This document shows, piece after piece, positions 1-9,136 of a stretch of 28,500 bases of DNA. This DNA is from Glandiceps talaboti (taxonomy: Eukaryota; Hemichordata; Enteropneusta; Spengelidae). Every line of letters begins with the position of its first letter. Position 1 is the stretch's first letter. The translations under genes and the position numbers were made by a program. The stretch covers positions 9,860,475-9,888,974 of the forward strand of contig NC_135554.1 in NCBI RefSeq assembly GCF_964340395.1, given 5' to 3'. The notes beneath the pieces were generated by a model, which worked only from the letters and a program-made list of their open reading frames with translations, was not told the DNA's origin and did not search any database.

Positions 1-237
1 CAATTAATCAATTACATGCTTGCTGACCCCCGTGGTCATTTCATTATGGGTAGTCTTCAACACAAGGATTTATGTTATGCACAATATATTGTTATAAGAT
101 AATGACACTATATGACACAAAGAAAATAACATGCAATATCTTGTATTTTTTAAATTATTAAGCCTACCCTTACGGGAGGTAAAAATACGTCTTGAGCAAA
201 CATATCCAAGTTTACAGGAGTTTCTTGTAGATATTTG
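1..237. other. 3' flank of the RING-like gene
   Basis: AT-rich sequence beyond the stop codon of the minus-strand RING-like exon; it would hold its 3' UTR. I found no exact AATAAA or ATTAAA on the minus strand here, so the poly(A) site is either non-canonical or lies outside the window. No other gene is seen. Confidence 0.4.
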
Positions 238-588
238 TTAGGTTTCGAATTCGCTACTCGGTACTTCATCTAGACCAGGGATTAGTAGTGGTTTGCGTTG
301 ACGAACATCAGGCCAGAATCTTCGACACAGGGGACATCTAGCCTGATTACAGCACGTACTACAAACAATCAGTCGACCACAGCCACCCTCATAGCCACAC
401 ACATGAACAGGCATCCTCATTTGTTGAGGACATATATTACATTTAAACAGATTCCTGAGGTCATCCCTTCTGAACATTGGACCAATGGACCCGTCTGTAA
501 AACTCGATAGACTGGAAGTATCGTCTGCTTCATTGGTTCTAATGAATTCATCCAAACCTGGAAAGCGTACTGGAATGTCGAATAAAAC
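238..588 (-). CDS. Terminal exon of a small RING-like (all-cysteine) zinc-binding protein
   Basis: The minus strand is open from 600 down to a TAA at 238-240. Eight cysteines are paired as in a cross-brace RING: CxxC (codons 439-441 and 430-432), Cys 397-399, Cys 379-381, CxxC (361-363 and 352-354) and CPLC (334-336 and 325-327). One extra Cys sits at 349-351. Spacing is C-x2-C-x10-C-x5-C-x5-C-x2-C-x5/6-C-x2-C, without the usual histidine ligand, so this is a variant C8 RING. The part before it is acidic and Ser/Thr-rich; the tail after it is short (about 28 residues). No methionine codon opens the frame, so this is a last exon. Possible acceptors are GTTAAG before 588 (phase 0) or the AGs before 569 and 557. 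The RING family is usually E3 ubiquitin ligases; that function is only inferred here. The exact family member is not recognised. Confidence 0.6.
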   Translation of the reverse strand, partial: VLFDIPVRFPGLDEFIRTNEADDTSSLSSFTDGSIGPMFRRDDLRNLFKCNICPQQMRMPVHVCGYEGGCGRLIVCSTCCNQARCPLCRRFWPDVRQRKPLLIPGLDEVPSSEFET

Positions 589-603
589 CTTAACAAAAAA
601 TTA

Positions 604-1900
604 TAAAAAATTAATACACAAAAAGCATATCAATGGTGCGCAGTAAAATTCAAATTTTGCGGTTGCAATGTTCTCTACAAAGTTCATCTAGAGAATATAA
701 ATTATGAAGACTGGCTAGGAAAGAGGGACTTTTGGTATTGTGTATTTATAACGTAACACCGGTACCGTCGCAATTGACACATTTTCATTACCAGGCCGAG
801 GTATATTTCGAGTACGTATATGTGTGTGTTTGTTTGTTTTTCTACGCGTTGACATTATTTTAATTTCCAGACACTATATTGACATTGAGACGCATTCTAA
901 AACTTTTGGGAAAGTAAGACAATTATATATAGACTGGATAGAGACGTTGGTGTGCCATCAATCAAACCGCGGACACGAAGAGATAGAAGTGGTCTGGTTT
1001 GCTTTGACATGTGTATTCGCTGCTTTGGTAAGCTTGATGGACAAACTTTCCTGTTACAGTAAAATAAATTCATGGAAGTATCTAGATGCCTCGGCTACAG
1101 GTACACGGCTCTCCATAGTATAATTGTATATTTTTCGTGAGTAAAAAAAATAAATCAATTGATGTTTGGTCAGTTGGCCTTTTATCATGTACGCAACACA
1201 ACTAGATTTCTGATTACCACAATGTAGTTAGCATCACTTTACAGTCGGTATTTTGGAAGAAGTTTGACACTGTGAGTGACAACAGCGATTCATGTGTTGA
1301 AAAGACGGAGAAGTGTGTTTGCTGAATATATAGTACCGCCACCAAGTGGTAGGATATGATGTATTACAAGTAGCCACATTGCTATATATCGATACTAGAG
1401 TTATACACGTACGTCCAACGTACTTACAAGTCAATGTTTTGATTGATAAAGTTATAATCTATCCAGTATTGTGAAATTACCCGTGACGTCTCACTCCAAG
1501 ATTCAGTGCAACCTCAGACCACTTCGTTATGTGGTCTGGTGTGCAACACAAGTTGATATTGTACATGGCAAAATGAATGGAAGTACAATGTACATTAATT
1601 TTGTATCTCAAAAGGGTATATGCGTACGACCGTCGGGAAAAACGACGATGACTTGCAATTAATCGGGTCACAATGTCGACTTGTCAACAAAATGGGGGGA
1701 AACTTCTTAAAAAATTTTTAAAGTCATGAAAAAGTCCGCTTAGGTGCGATACTAGCAAACCGCCTACTGTTGCTGCTGAAACAAAAAGAAAGTGAAATTT
1801 TAGAGTTTATCTTCCACAATCCAGTGAATGTACCAGGATCTTTCAGCATTACACCGTCACGTCATTGTTGTATGTGCATTTGGTACTTCGCGTACGTGAC
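604..1900. other. Putative RING-gene intron, no gene seen
   Basis: This lies inside the proposed minus-strand intron 589-2661. Short open frames on both strands have no recognisable domain and no convincing splice context. One perfect 8-bp stem with an 8-nt loop is present at 1515-1538 (CAGACCAC / GTGGTCTG). Nothing else stands out. Confidence 0.4.
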
Positions 1901-1910
1901 AGGTTATATG

Positions 1911-1997
1911 GGGCGGAGAGAAGGAGGAGGAGGAGGTGAATGATGATGAGGGGAGGGAGGGGCTGGGAGGAGGCATATAGGGGTGGGAAACTGAGAG
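1911..1997 (+). repeat. Purine-rich (GGA/GGGA) tract with G-quadruplex motif
   Basis: The tract is almost all purine on the plus strand. 1950-1967 contains four G-runs, GGGG-A-GGG-A-GGGG-CT-GGG, which fits the standard intramolecular G-quadruplex pattern with loops of 1-2 nt. The overlapping minus-strand open frame is a low-complexity Ser/Pro shadow, not a gene. Confidence 0.6.
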
Positions 1998-2022
1998 GAT
2001 GTGAGAGGAAAAATTTCGCGTC

Positions 2023-2057
2023 TTGAATTGAATTGAATTGAATTGAATTGAATTGAA
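2023..2057 (+). repeat. (TTGAA)7 microsatellite
   Basis: Seven perfect tandem TTGAA pentamers. On the minus strand this reads (TTCAA)n directly after a GGTGAAATAAATTT motif, which is how tails of non-LTR retrotransposons often end. Confidence 0.85.
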
Positions 2058-2250
2058 ATTTATTTCACCAGAATTATACAGATATTTTTCTTTTCTTCTT
2101 CTATTTTTTTTACACAAATTAAACAAAAATATGCACTCGTGCCTTTCAAATTCTGCCACAAGAACTCTATCTGGAATTAGTGCACTTTATACACACTGAA
2201 CTACACAGATGACTGTGCCAAGCCCCAAGCTAAAAAAAAACACCTAATAA
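2023..2250 (-). mobile_element. Probable 3' end of a non-LTR retroelement (LINE/SINE-like)
   Basis: Read on the minus strand, an A-rich segment passes into TGGTGAAATAAATTTCAATT and then a pentamer repeat tail, the usual shape of a 5'-truncated LINE or SINE insertion. No reverse transcriptase coding is present and the 5' limit is a guess. Assignment rests on shape only. Confidence 0.35.
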
Positions 2251-2450
2251 ACAAGCAAGGTATGGTTGAATTATATTTAAATTTGTACGCATTAATTAAT
2301 TTACGGGATGTGAAATCTTGTTGTGATATGTGCTTTTGTAATGTTAAAATAAGATTATGGACAAACATATTTTTGACAGAATTGTTGTTTTGTGTAGAGT
2401 AATAGAGATCAATAGAATTGTACTCCCCACAATAATCGATAGTTCAGAGA

Positions 2451-2657
2451 CTACAGTTGCCCATCACATTTTGCAACCCCTTCACTAAAAATGGTATGAT
2501 CCAATAGCTTCACTTTCACTACATGCATGATAGCAGAACACAGCAAATCTTTATGTAAATGAGGGGCCGCCACGATCAATACACAATAGGGACACCTTTT
2601 ATTCTTTACCAGCTTTTGAATGGGTACAGGGTGTGGTATGCTACGAAGTGGTAACAC
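2451..2657 (-). other. Unrecognised minus-strand open frame
   Basis: An open frame of 68 codons from ATG, ending in TAG, with a CPYC pair and a composition somewhat more protein-like than most random frames here. It starts just after the proposed minus-strand donor at 2661-2660, so it would lie in the first intron of the RING-like gene. No family is recognised and it is more likely chance than a gene. Confidence 0.12.
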
Positions 2658-2661
2658 TCAC

Positions 2662-2688
2662 CAACGCCGATAATATACTAGAATACAT
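2662..2688 (-). CDS. Possible first coding exon of the RING-like gene
   Basis: On the minus strand an ATG at 2688-2686 opens nine codons (MYSSILSAL) that end in phase 0 at the donor GTTG|GTGAGT. The RING-like exon can begin in phase 0 at 588 after GTTAAG, so the two would join without a frame break into a protein of about 125 residues. This is inferred from splice-site shape only; other 5' exons are equally possible. Confidence 0.2.
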
Positions 2689-2699
2689 GAACAGTTGAC

Positions 2700-2785
2700 C
2701 CAGTACGGTGTGAGAGAGTGGTCAGGGTCGTCCATCGCAGATTTGATTGCACTATAGTATAGCGGATTCTTTGTTGTGAGCACAG
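2700..2785 (+). other. Candidate non-coding exon 1 (5' UTR) of the PLPPR gene
   Basis: Ends at a near-consensus donor, GAGCACAG|GTAAGTCG. The start is not determined. The gene needs an upstream leader, because the exon holding its ATG begins with a splice acceptor and only 25 nt of 5' UTR. The distance (14.5 kb) makes the assignment tentative. Confidence 0.3.
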
Positions 2786-2986
2786 GTAAGTCGATACAAC
2801 TAAATAGCGAGTCTTGTATACCGCGCTAGCCTAGCCTAGCCCAGCTTTCAGTTGCCAGGTTGGAGCTCACCATCACATCAGCTGGTCGTTATCGTTATTA
2901 TCCAGAGTCGCCGACGCTTTCACTGTATACGTAATTAACGTAAAGACAAGTGACTCTTAATCCCCATATTTTGTTTGTCCCCTCAG

Positions 2987-3036
2987 TCGCTACAAAGTCC
3001 CCCAAAACGATCGGGCTTTTCGTCTGAGATTAACAG
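2987..3036 (+). other. Candidate non-coding exon 2 (5' UTR) of the PLPPR gene
   Basis: A 50-nt segment bounded by a pyrimidine-rich acceptor (TTGTTTGTCCCCTCAG) and a strong donor (AACAG|GTAAGTTC). It has no ATG, as suits a leader exon. If used, the next exon is 17278-17554 and the intron between them is 14.2 kb. It could equally be the 3' part of exon 1 with the intron 2786-2986 retained. Confidence 0.35.
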
Positions 3037-4548
3037 GTAAGTTCATGGTTCATATGCGTAGGTCGAATTCCAACGAACGTAAAATTTGACAAATCCGATC
3101 ATTGGCAGTTGTACTTCTTTATAAATTCACAATTTCGATGCACAATTAATTAGTTTGTCAGCATTCTGATTGGAATTTGTAAACTAGTTGTTTGGTAATT
3201 TAGGGTCATGATGATTTACAGTTTAGATACACATTTTTGAATTTGTAATGTGACATTGAATTTTTCAAATAGCGGAGGTGTGTACTATGGCAGAAATTCC
3301 TATGCAAATACATGTACACGGTAGCATCTGACACACGTTACGTTTTCCAAAGTGACTGAAAAACAAACGTACGTGTACGTAACCTTAATTGTAATCAGCA
3401 TTATTTGTTACTGTATATGGTGCAATGCGGGTAGTAATATCCGTAAATCAATTAAAAACGAGTTATGGTCCATCGAAATCCTCCTGCAAACATTACTGCT
3501 AGATAACGTTACCATTTCGACGTCTCTTCACTTCGTCACGATCAAAGTTTGTATGCCAATCAAATTTAAACACAGGGACGTTAGGGCTAGCTGTAATAGC
3601 TACGCACTTGTGCTTTCCAATAGCAAAAATGTGTCCCCGCGTTTTATAGGACACTGTACTTCTTCTTTTCTTTTTTTACAGCCCCCCCCCCCCCATTGAT
3701 AAATTATTTGATGGCTGCATCTATTAAATTCAATTGTTAGAAACTCTGCATTTTAATGAACCACTTTCATAAACATTAATTTCACATTGTATATAATCCC
3801 AGTTGTACAAATATAATTAATATTGAAAATCCTTGAAAAAAAATGAATTAGTTATTGATTGGCAGTCATGCTAATTAACTCACTCATTTAGGATATGTGC
3901 AATCAAATTATCTGTTTGTCTAGTCAATCCATATGTATACTTTAATTACTGTAAGTGCAATAATGGGTAATTAAGTTTATGTAGTCTTGATAATTGGATG
4001 AGAATTGAAGGTATTGTTCTGGAGTATTCTAAGCCCCTGCTAAATGGCTCTATTAAGAAAAAAAGAAACCATTTTGATGATAACCCCAAATACACTATGT
4101 ACAAACTTGTGTCTATAGTAAGCTGAACTTGTAGGCTTATACACAGAATGTAGTTACTTGGTGTTACCATATGAAGTAGAAACAACATTTGTAAAAACTT
4201 TTGACAGCAGGAATATTCATTTAAAAATGAGGGTTTTTATATACAGCACCTATAAGTTATAACTGAACAACTTTTTGCCATTCATGATTTTTTCCTGAAT
4301 TTGTGCCCATTGTAAAAGAATACAAATTTTTACTGGAAACAGTTCACTTTTCTGTTTTAAGCTGAATTTTTAACTTTTCATTGATTGATTGATACACTTA
4401 GCTTGATTTCTGTCTGTAAATGATAACAAATTTGGTTTCATTCTACAATTATGTGTACTTGTTTGTCAGTAAATTGTAAATACATGAGATATTCAAATAG
4501 TTTCACTTCTGGCTGATCATACATGCTTCAGTGAGTATAACACAACAA
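3037..4548 (+). other. Start of the putative 14.2 kb intron 1; no gene
   Basis: AT-rich sequence with a 13-C homopolymer at 3682-3694, which follows a polypyrimidine tract ending in ACAG and so resembles a splice acceptor. The plus-strand open frame across 3352-3699 has no recognisable features. Nothing else is seen. Confidence 0.4.
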
Positions 4549-4817
4549 CAAGAAATAGTGGATACGGAAACTGACATCAACTTAAAAAGACAATATAAAA
4601 CTATTCTTCCAATCTGTAATGGCTGTATATCTTCCAATCTGTAATGGTGAGAAGAAACCAATGACACAGAGACCATATTGAAAACATAACTACCTGAACT
4701 AGACACTCGCATATGAAAAAAATATATTTATAAAATAAAAAATAAAATGAATAGTCTTCTTACCCCACCTACTCTAAAATTGAGTGAAAGCAGAACCACA
4801 CAATTTTTCTTTGTAGG
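4549..4817 (+). mobile_element. TAGGCCTA-type MITE, copy 1, 5'-truncated
   Basis: From AAGAAATAGTGGAT to GTAGG this matches the inner and 3' part of the element at 22259-22644, including ACTGACATCAACTTAAAAAG and TTCCAATCTGTAATGG. The 5' inverted terminus is missing and the 3' terminus is degraded (TTTGTAGG instead of TTTAGGCCTA). A short internal duplication repeats the segment TCTTCCAATCTGTAATGG. Confidence 0.75.
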
Positions 4818-5761
4818 TGACTATGGTCATAACTGTTCATTTTAATTAATATTTGTTTTAGCAATTCATTAATTAATATTTGCTTTAACTGTACACTGTA
4901 ATATTTGTTTAAGCAGTTCACTTCAGTTCAATTTTCAGTACTTCCTCTTTCATCAGATACTCCTTGTCAAACACTTCAGTGTTTATAAAGTAAATACCGT
5001 ATTGGTATTTAATTGTCCATAAACACCAAATCGACATATTAGTACACAACTGGAAATTACATAATATTGAGTAACTACCTGATAAATTTTATGTTTTGTC
5101 AACAAATATATGGTATATGTATTCATTCACATCTGGTTTGAAGCTGTAAAAACAAATTTGGCTTCAGAAAAAAACATTCTGTGTTACTGTTATTTGATAT
5201 ATTTCAAATTTGCAGGAGAAAGAAAAATGTTTTCACACTGTGAAATGAAATCTGCCTGTAGTAAAAAATGTGTTGATTCAAGGACATGGTTCGTGTTTTG
5301 CACAAAAGTGAGAGAGAAAAAAGCGTTTTAACAAATTGTAAAATGAAATCTATGTGTTATCACAAATGCAGGTACATGTATTTTTGAAATGTAGTAATGT
5401 ATGTTTTACAAAGAAGTCAAAGTATATAGAAATAGATACAAAAATACAAATACCTGGTACTGCTAAATCAGGAAACATTCACCAGCAGACTGTTTATTTG
5501 TGTTCAGTGAGATTTAACGTAACATTTCATGTGCATGCCATTGCTATTAATGTCTGTACTTTGTTTGTGTACCTAAAAATTGCTTATGTGAGATAGATGT
5601 ATAAACCATTGTGCCAATCGTGTCTAATTGAAAGTTTACATGTACAGTCTTTCTGGTTTGGTAGTAACAATTTACACTTATCAGTACATCTTATGTTTTA
5701 TAACAATTAATTCATTGTAAACTCCTAAAAGAATTCTCTAAGTACAGCTATTGCAGCTTTA
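4818..5761 (+). other. Intron 1, AT-rich, no gene
   Basis: Short direct repeats such as TTAATTAATATTTG (about 4843-4882) occur. Open frames at 5110-5331 and 5354-5596 are of low quality with no recognisable domain. No convincing exon is seen. Confidence 0.4.
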
Positions 5762-6077
5762 TAGGCCTAAAAAAATGTTTGGTTCAGTTACTTGACCCCC
5801 ACCTAGTTTTTCACTGTCGACTCTAACCTTTTTTAACGTTTTCAAGAAAAAAATAATAAAATCATGAAAATTGTGAAGTCTCACGAGAAATAGTGGATGC
5901 AGAAACTGGCAATATGCAACTGTGGTATTTCAATCTGTAATGGCTGTACATCTGATGGGAAGAAACCAATAACAGAGAGCCCACATGGAAAACAACAGAA
6001 ACATAACTATCTGAATGAGACATTCACCTATTCTATAACTGAACGTAATCAGAACCACAAAAAATTGTTTAGGCCTA
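5762..6077 (+). mobile_element. TAGGCCTA-type MITE, copy 2, complete (316 bp)
   Basis: Begins TAGGCCTAAAAAAATGTTTG and ends AAAAATTGTTTAGGCCTA. The ends are inverted repeats of about 25 bp (end reversed: TAGGCCTAAACAATTTTTTG). The flanking TA may be the target duplication, as in Tc1/mariner-type MITEs, with GGCC as the outermost bases. No transposase is coded. The open frame that starts at 5897 runs through the element and its flank and is not a gene. Confidence 0.8.
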
Positions 6078-7004
6078 ATTTGTTATCAATAACAGCTTAC
6101 AAAGTGACTTACATCTACATTTACACAGGCTATAGCATACAGGTATCTGACTCAATGCTTAAAAACTTTGAACTGCTTGTGCGTGATAGATGTAAGTCAT
6201 TTACCAAGCCAGTGAACATATGTGGTCAGTTTCCAAAGTGGTATACTTGTTTTTCCCCTTTACTATGTGTACATAAAACTGGCAACAATTGTTGTATTAC
6301 AATTAGTATTGTCAACAATTGTAATTAGCAGTAGTAGGTAGTTAAAGTCATTGGAATAACAATAAACTTTCAAAGTAAAGTTGGTGTCATTGACTCCTCA
6401 ACTCTACAAGATGGAAATAGAAAAGATATGAGAAGTGTATCATTTATTGATTGATTTTATTCAAAGGAGGAATTAAAACTTACTTATTAAGGTTTTATCA
6501 TTCTAAAATATGACTCATCTGTTCTGCGTAAAAGACAATGATACTATATTTGACTTCAAATTGAAGTTGACCCTCCCTAGTCCCCCACCCTACAAGTGAC
6601 AATAAGAATTCAAATGTTATGTTTTTCAAAGTTAGAATAAAAGATTTGCTAACTTTTTGTTTGTTATAGCGTGATCCAATCAGTTGTGTTTTAAAGACAA
6701 GAGTTAAAATATGAGTCATTTTGACACACCTTCTATTGTCAAGTATAGATTGGTCTGTGTCTTCTGGTAAGACACAGGACTGTGTTTTGTTTTCCCCCAC
6801 CCATTTCAAAATTTTAAAGTGACCATGAGGTTGAACAATGATTTGTAATTTAGAGAAACAACCTTTACTTTGTTATTCTACTGCAACTGCTGACATGAGA
6901 CCATGGATGAACAGAAACTGTTACAAACAGGGAAAGTAAAGAAATGAATTGGATTAATAACTCTTGGCACAGCTGTTTTGGAAATACAGATAAATAAGTC
7001 TTAC
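6078..7004. other. Intron 1, no gene
   Basis: TTTATTGATTGATTTTATTC at about 6442-6461 reads on the minus strand as a LINE-like AATAAAATCAATCAATAAA tail, but no body can be traced. Otherwise AT-rich with no supported feature. Confidence 0.35.
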
Positions 7005-7230
7005 ATTCCATCATTTGATAACAACAGTTGTATGGCCTCTTTCGTGGTAGCTGATCACATTCACAAACAAATTTGAAGATCCCCTTGCAATTCATGTACA
7101 TGCAAAGAGGCCGGCCATAGGACTGTTCTTTATCAAACCATGAAAGTCTCTGCTGTTCTGTGTCAAGTGTTGTTATAATCCAATTCATTTGTTTACTTTC
7201 ACTGTTTGTAAAAGGTTCTGTTTGTCCAGG
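7005..7230 (-). CDS. Orphan exon-like open frame, cysteine-rich (unrecognised)
   Basis: The minus-strand frame is open from an in-frame TAG just above 7240 down through 6865, and a possible exon is bounded by AAGAG before 7230 and a donor GAAT|GTAAGA at 7005/7004. Its GC content is above that of the surrounding intron. The translation has a Cys cluster (LCMYMNCKGIFKFVCECDQL, then RKRPYNCCYQ). I recognise no family. It might be a decayed gene fragment, an exon of the minus-strand gene or chance; confidence is low. Confidence 0.15.
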
Positions 7231-7239
7231 CTCTTGGCA

Positions 7240-8040
7240 AATGTACTACTAAGGAATTTGAAGACAATGTGATACAACATAAACAAACTATGAGTTTGTA
7301 ACTCAATAAAATTCCAAAAACTAAAAAAAATGGTAATAGTTTGTTACTGTTTAGATACAGGGTTAAGTGCTTTACTTTTTATGGTTTTTGCAATTAAAAT
7401 TGAGTAACAAAGATGGATTTGAGTTATGTTATTTCATTTTATTTTTTAATGTACAAAACATCCTAAAGTTATTTAATTCCTCAAAAATCCAAATTAATTA
7501 ATGTTAAAACAACATTTTTATTGTATTTTGATATGAGTAAAAAGATTATAAACTCAGCTTCTGTCACTGTAATTTATGCAACTATTTTTGTATTATTACA
7601 TTCTAAACTTTTGTTTTTAGATATAATGAGCTACTGTTAATGGTGCCACAATGTCTTTGATTAAAGAAAACTAGTTATTCATGAATATGCAAGAATTTGA
7701 CCATTTCGATTAATGAATGTAACCATTGAACAATTACTTAAAAAAACAACTTTCAATTATATTTTTCATATGTGTTTTTGAAAACTTGATAAATACAAAA
7801 TTATGATTAATGATTATATAGTAATCATAACTGAAAGGAAGGATATACATGTAGACATGCAGTAATTATGACACTGTCTGATGGTTAATGGGCCTTAACA
7901 GGAATTAGCTTAGATTAAGTAGCAAATACAAATACAGCAACAGACATTAATTGATTGACTAAATGTCTTACAGTTAACTTACTTATTAATGAACTGCACT
8001 AGCTGTAACTGAACTATTTTTTGAATTGGACAACCAATAA
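7240..8040. other. Intron 1, AT-rich, no gene
   Basis: Very AT-rich, with many TTAATTAAT-like runs. No frame, splice pair or element could be supported. Confidence 0.4.
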
Positions 8041-8282
8041 TATATTTCTTTCTTTTTTTTCTCACTCCCCTTACCTCCCTTTGGTTTGTTTGTTTTCTTT
8101 GGTTTTGTTTCTGTATATGATTATACTAGTCATATCTTCTCGAATTTTTTAGTAGTGTATGTACCGGGTATTTTAATTTTCTGTTAGTGCTGCTCCTAAC
8201 ATGCTTAGTGAGCCCCTGATACAAAAGGGATGCAATAAATAAATAGATAAATAAATAAATAAATAAATAAATAGATAAATAT
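8040..8282 (+). mobile_element. Probable LINE-like 3' end with (AAAT)n tail
   Basis: A pyrimidine-rich stretch is followed by GTTAGTGCTGCTCCTAAC and AGCCCCTGATACAAAAGGGA, then TGCAATAAATAAATAGATAA running into the microsatellite at 8234-8282. This order (3' UTR, AATAAA, short tandem tail) is typical of 5'-truncated non-LTR retrotransposons. No protein coding remains, so the clade is not assigned. Confidence 0.45.
8234..8282 (+). repeat. (AAAT)n microsatellite with GATA interruptions
   Basis: Tandem AAAT with two ATAGATAA variants, continuous with the LINE-like tail upstream. Confidence 0.85.
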
Positions 8283-8628
8283 ATTCCCTGAAAATTGTTA
8301 AAATACCAACGATTAGAATTTGTACATGTGAATTAGAGGTCTATTTTATTAATGAGTAGCATAGTAATGAAATCTTGATTCATTGGGGTGCTGATTTTTG
8401 AGTGTGGACCCAAAAATCAATTTGTTTGGATATATTGTACACACCATACTATGTACTTCGATAGAAATGTGTTTACCCACAGGGGTTTCAGTACATTTAA
8501 TACTAGTAAACAATATTATGAGTAAGTCAAACAAAACAGATTCAAGAAATAGTCTTTGATTGGCTTTAGTGAAAGACAACAAATCGTAAAAAGTCTCAAG
8601 CAAAAGCAAATATACAATTTACAAAAAA

Positions 8629-9136
8629 CCACACCAACCATGTCATACACTGATATACCACACAAACCATGTCATACACTGATATACCACACCAACCATG
8701 TCATACACTGATATACCACACCAACCGTGTCATACACTGATATACCACACCAACCATGTCATACACTGATATACCACACCAACCTTGTCATCCACTGATA
8801 TACAATGTACCACACCAACCTTGTCATCCACTGATATACCACACCAACCACGTCATCCACTGATATACCACACCAACCATGTCATCCACTGACATACCAA
8901 ACCAACCGAGTCATCCACTGATATACCACACCAACCATGTCATACACTGATATACTGCACCAACCTTGTCATCCACTGATATACAATGTACCACACCAAC
9001 CTTGTCATCCACTGATATACCACACCAACCACGTCATACACTGATATACCACACCAACCTTGTCATACACTGATATACCACACCAACCGTGTCATCCACT
9101 GATAATTACCACACCAACCATGTCATACACTTACTG
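8629..9136 (+). repeat. 29-bp satellite, 17 copies
   Basis: The unit reads roughly CCATGTCATACACTGATATA followed by CCACACCAA (29 bp). Seventeen copies of the GTCAT(A/C)CACT core can be counted. Variation is concentrated at the NN of CCNNGTCAT and at A/C in CATACACT / CATCCACT. Two units carry an extra AATGTA after GATATAC. Since 29 is not a multiple of three, no continuous coding is possible. Confidence 0.9.

Larger units (their letters stand above)
2660..3060. promoter_or_regulatory. Putative promoter region of the PLPPR gene (possibly bidirectional)
   Basis: This stretch has more GC and CpG than its surroundings and carries the best-formed leader splice sites upstream of the coding gene: a plus-strand donor CACAG|GTAAGT at 2785/2786, an acceptor CCCCTCAG before 2987 and a donor AACAG|GTAAGT at 3036/3037. 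On the minus strand GTTG|GTGAGT at 2662/2661 is a good donor pointing toward the RING-like exon. A weak TATA-like run (CTATAGTATAG) lies at about 2752-2762. No transcription start can be proved from sequence alone. Confidence 0.35.

Noticed and set aside
824-1123. 99-codon plus-strand frame with a GTAAGC donor-like site
   Set aside because: No domain, no supporting acceptor, and it overlaps the proposed minus-strand intron.
1857-2159. 100-codon minus-strand frame
   Set aside because: Its composition is the translation of the purine tract and the TTGAA microsatellite.
5897-6328. 143-codon open frame, plus strand
   Set aside because: It lies mostly inside the TAGGCCTA MITE copy at 5762-6077, runs on into flank, and shows no protein family signs.
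8629-9136. Regular spaced repeats as a CRISPR array
   Set aside because: Units are contiguous 29-mers without unique spacers, in a eukaryotic intron; this is a satellite.
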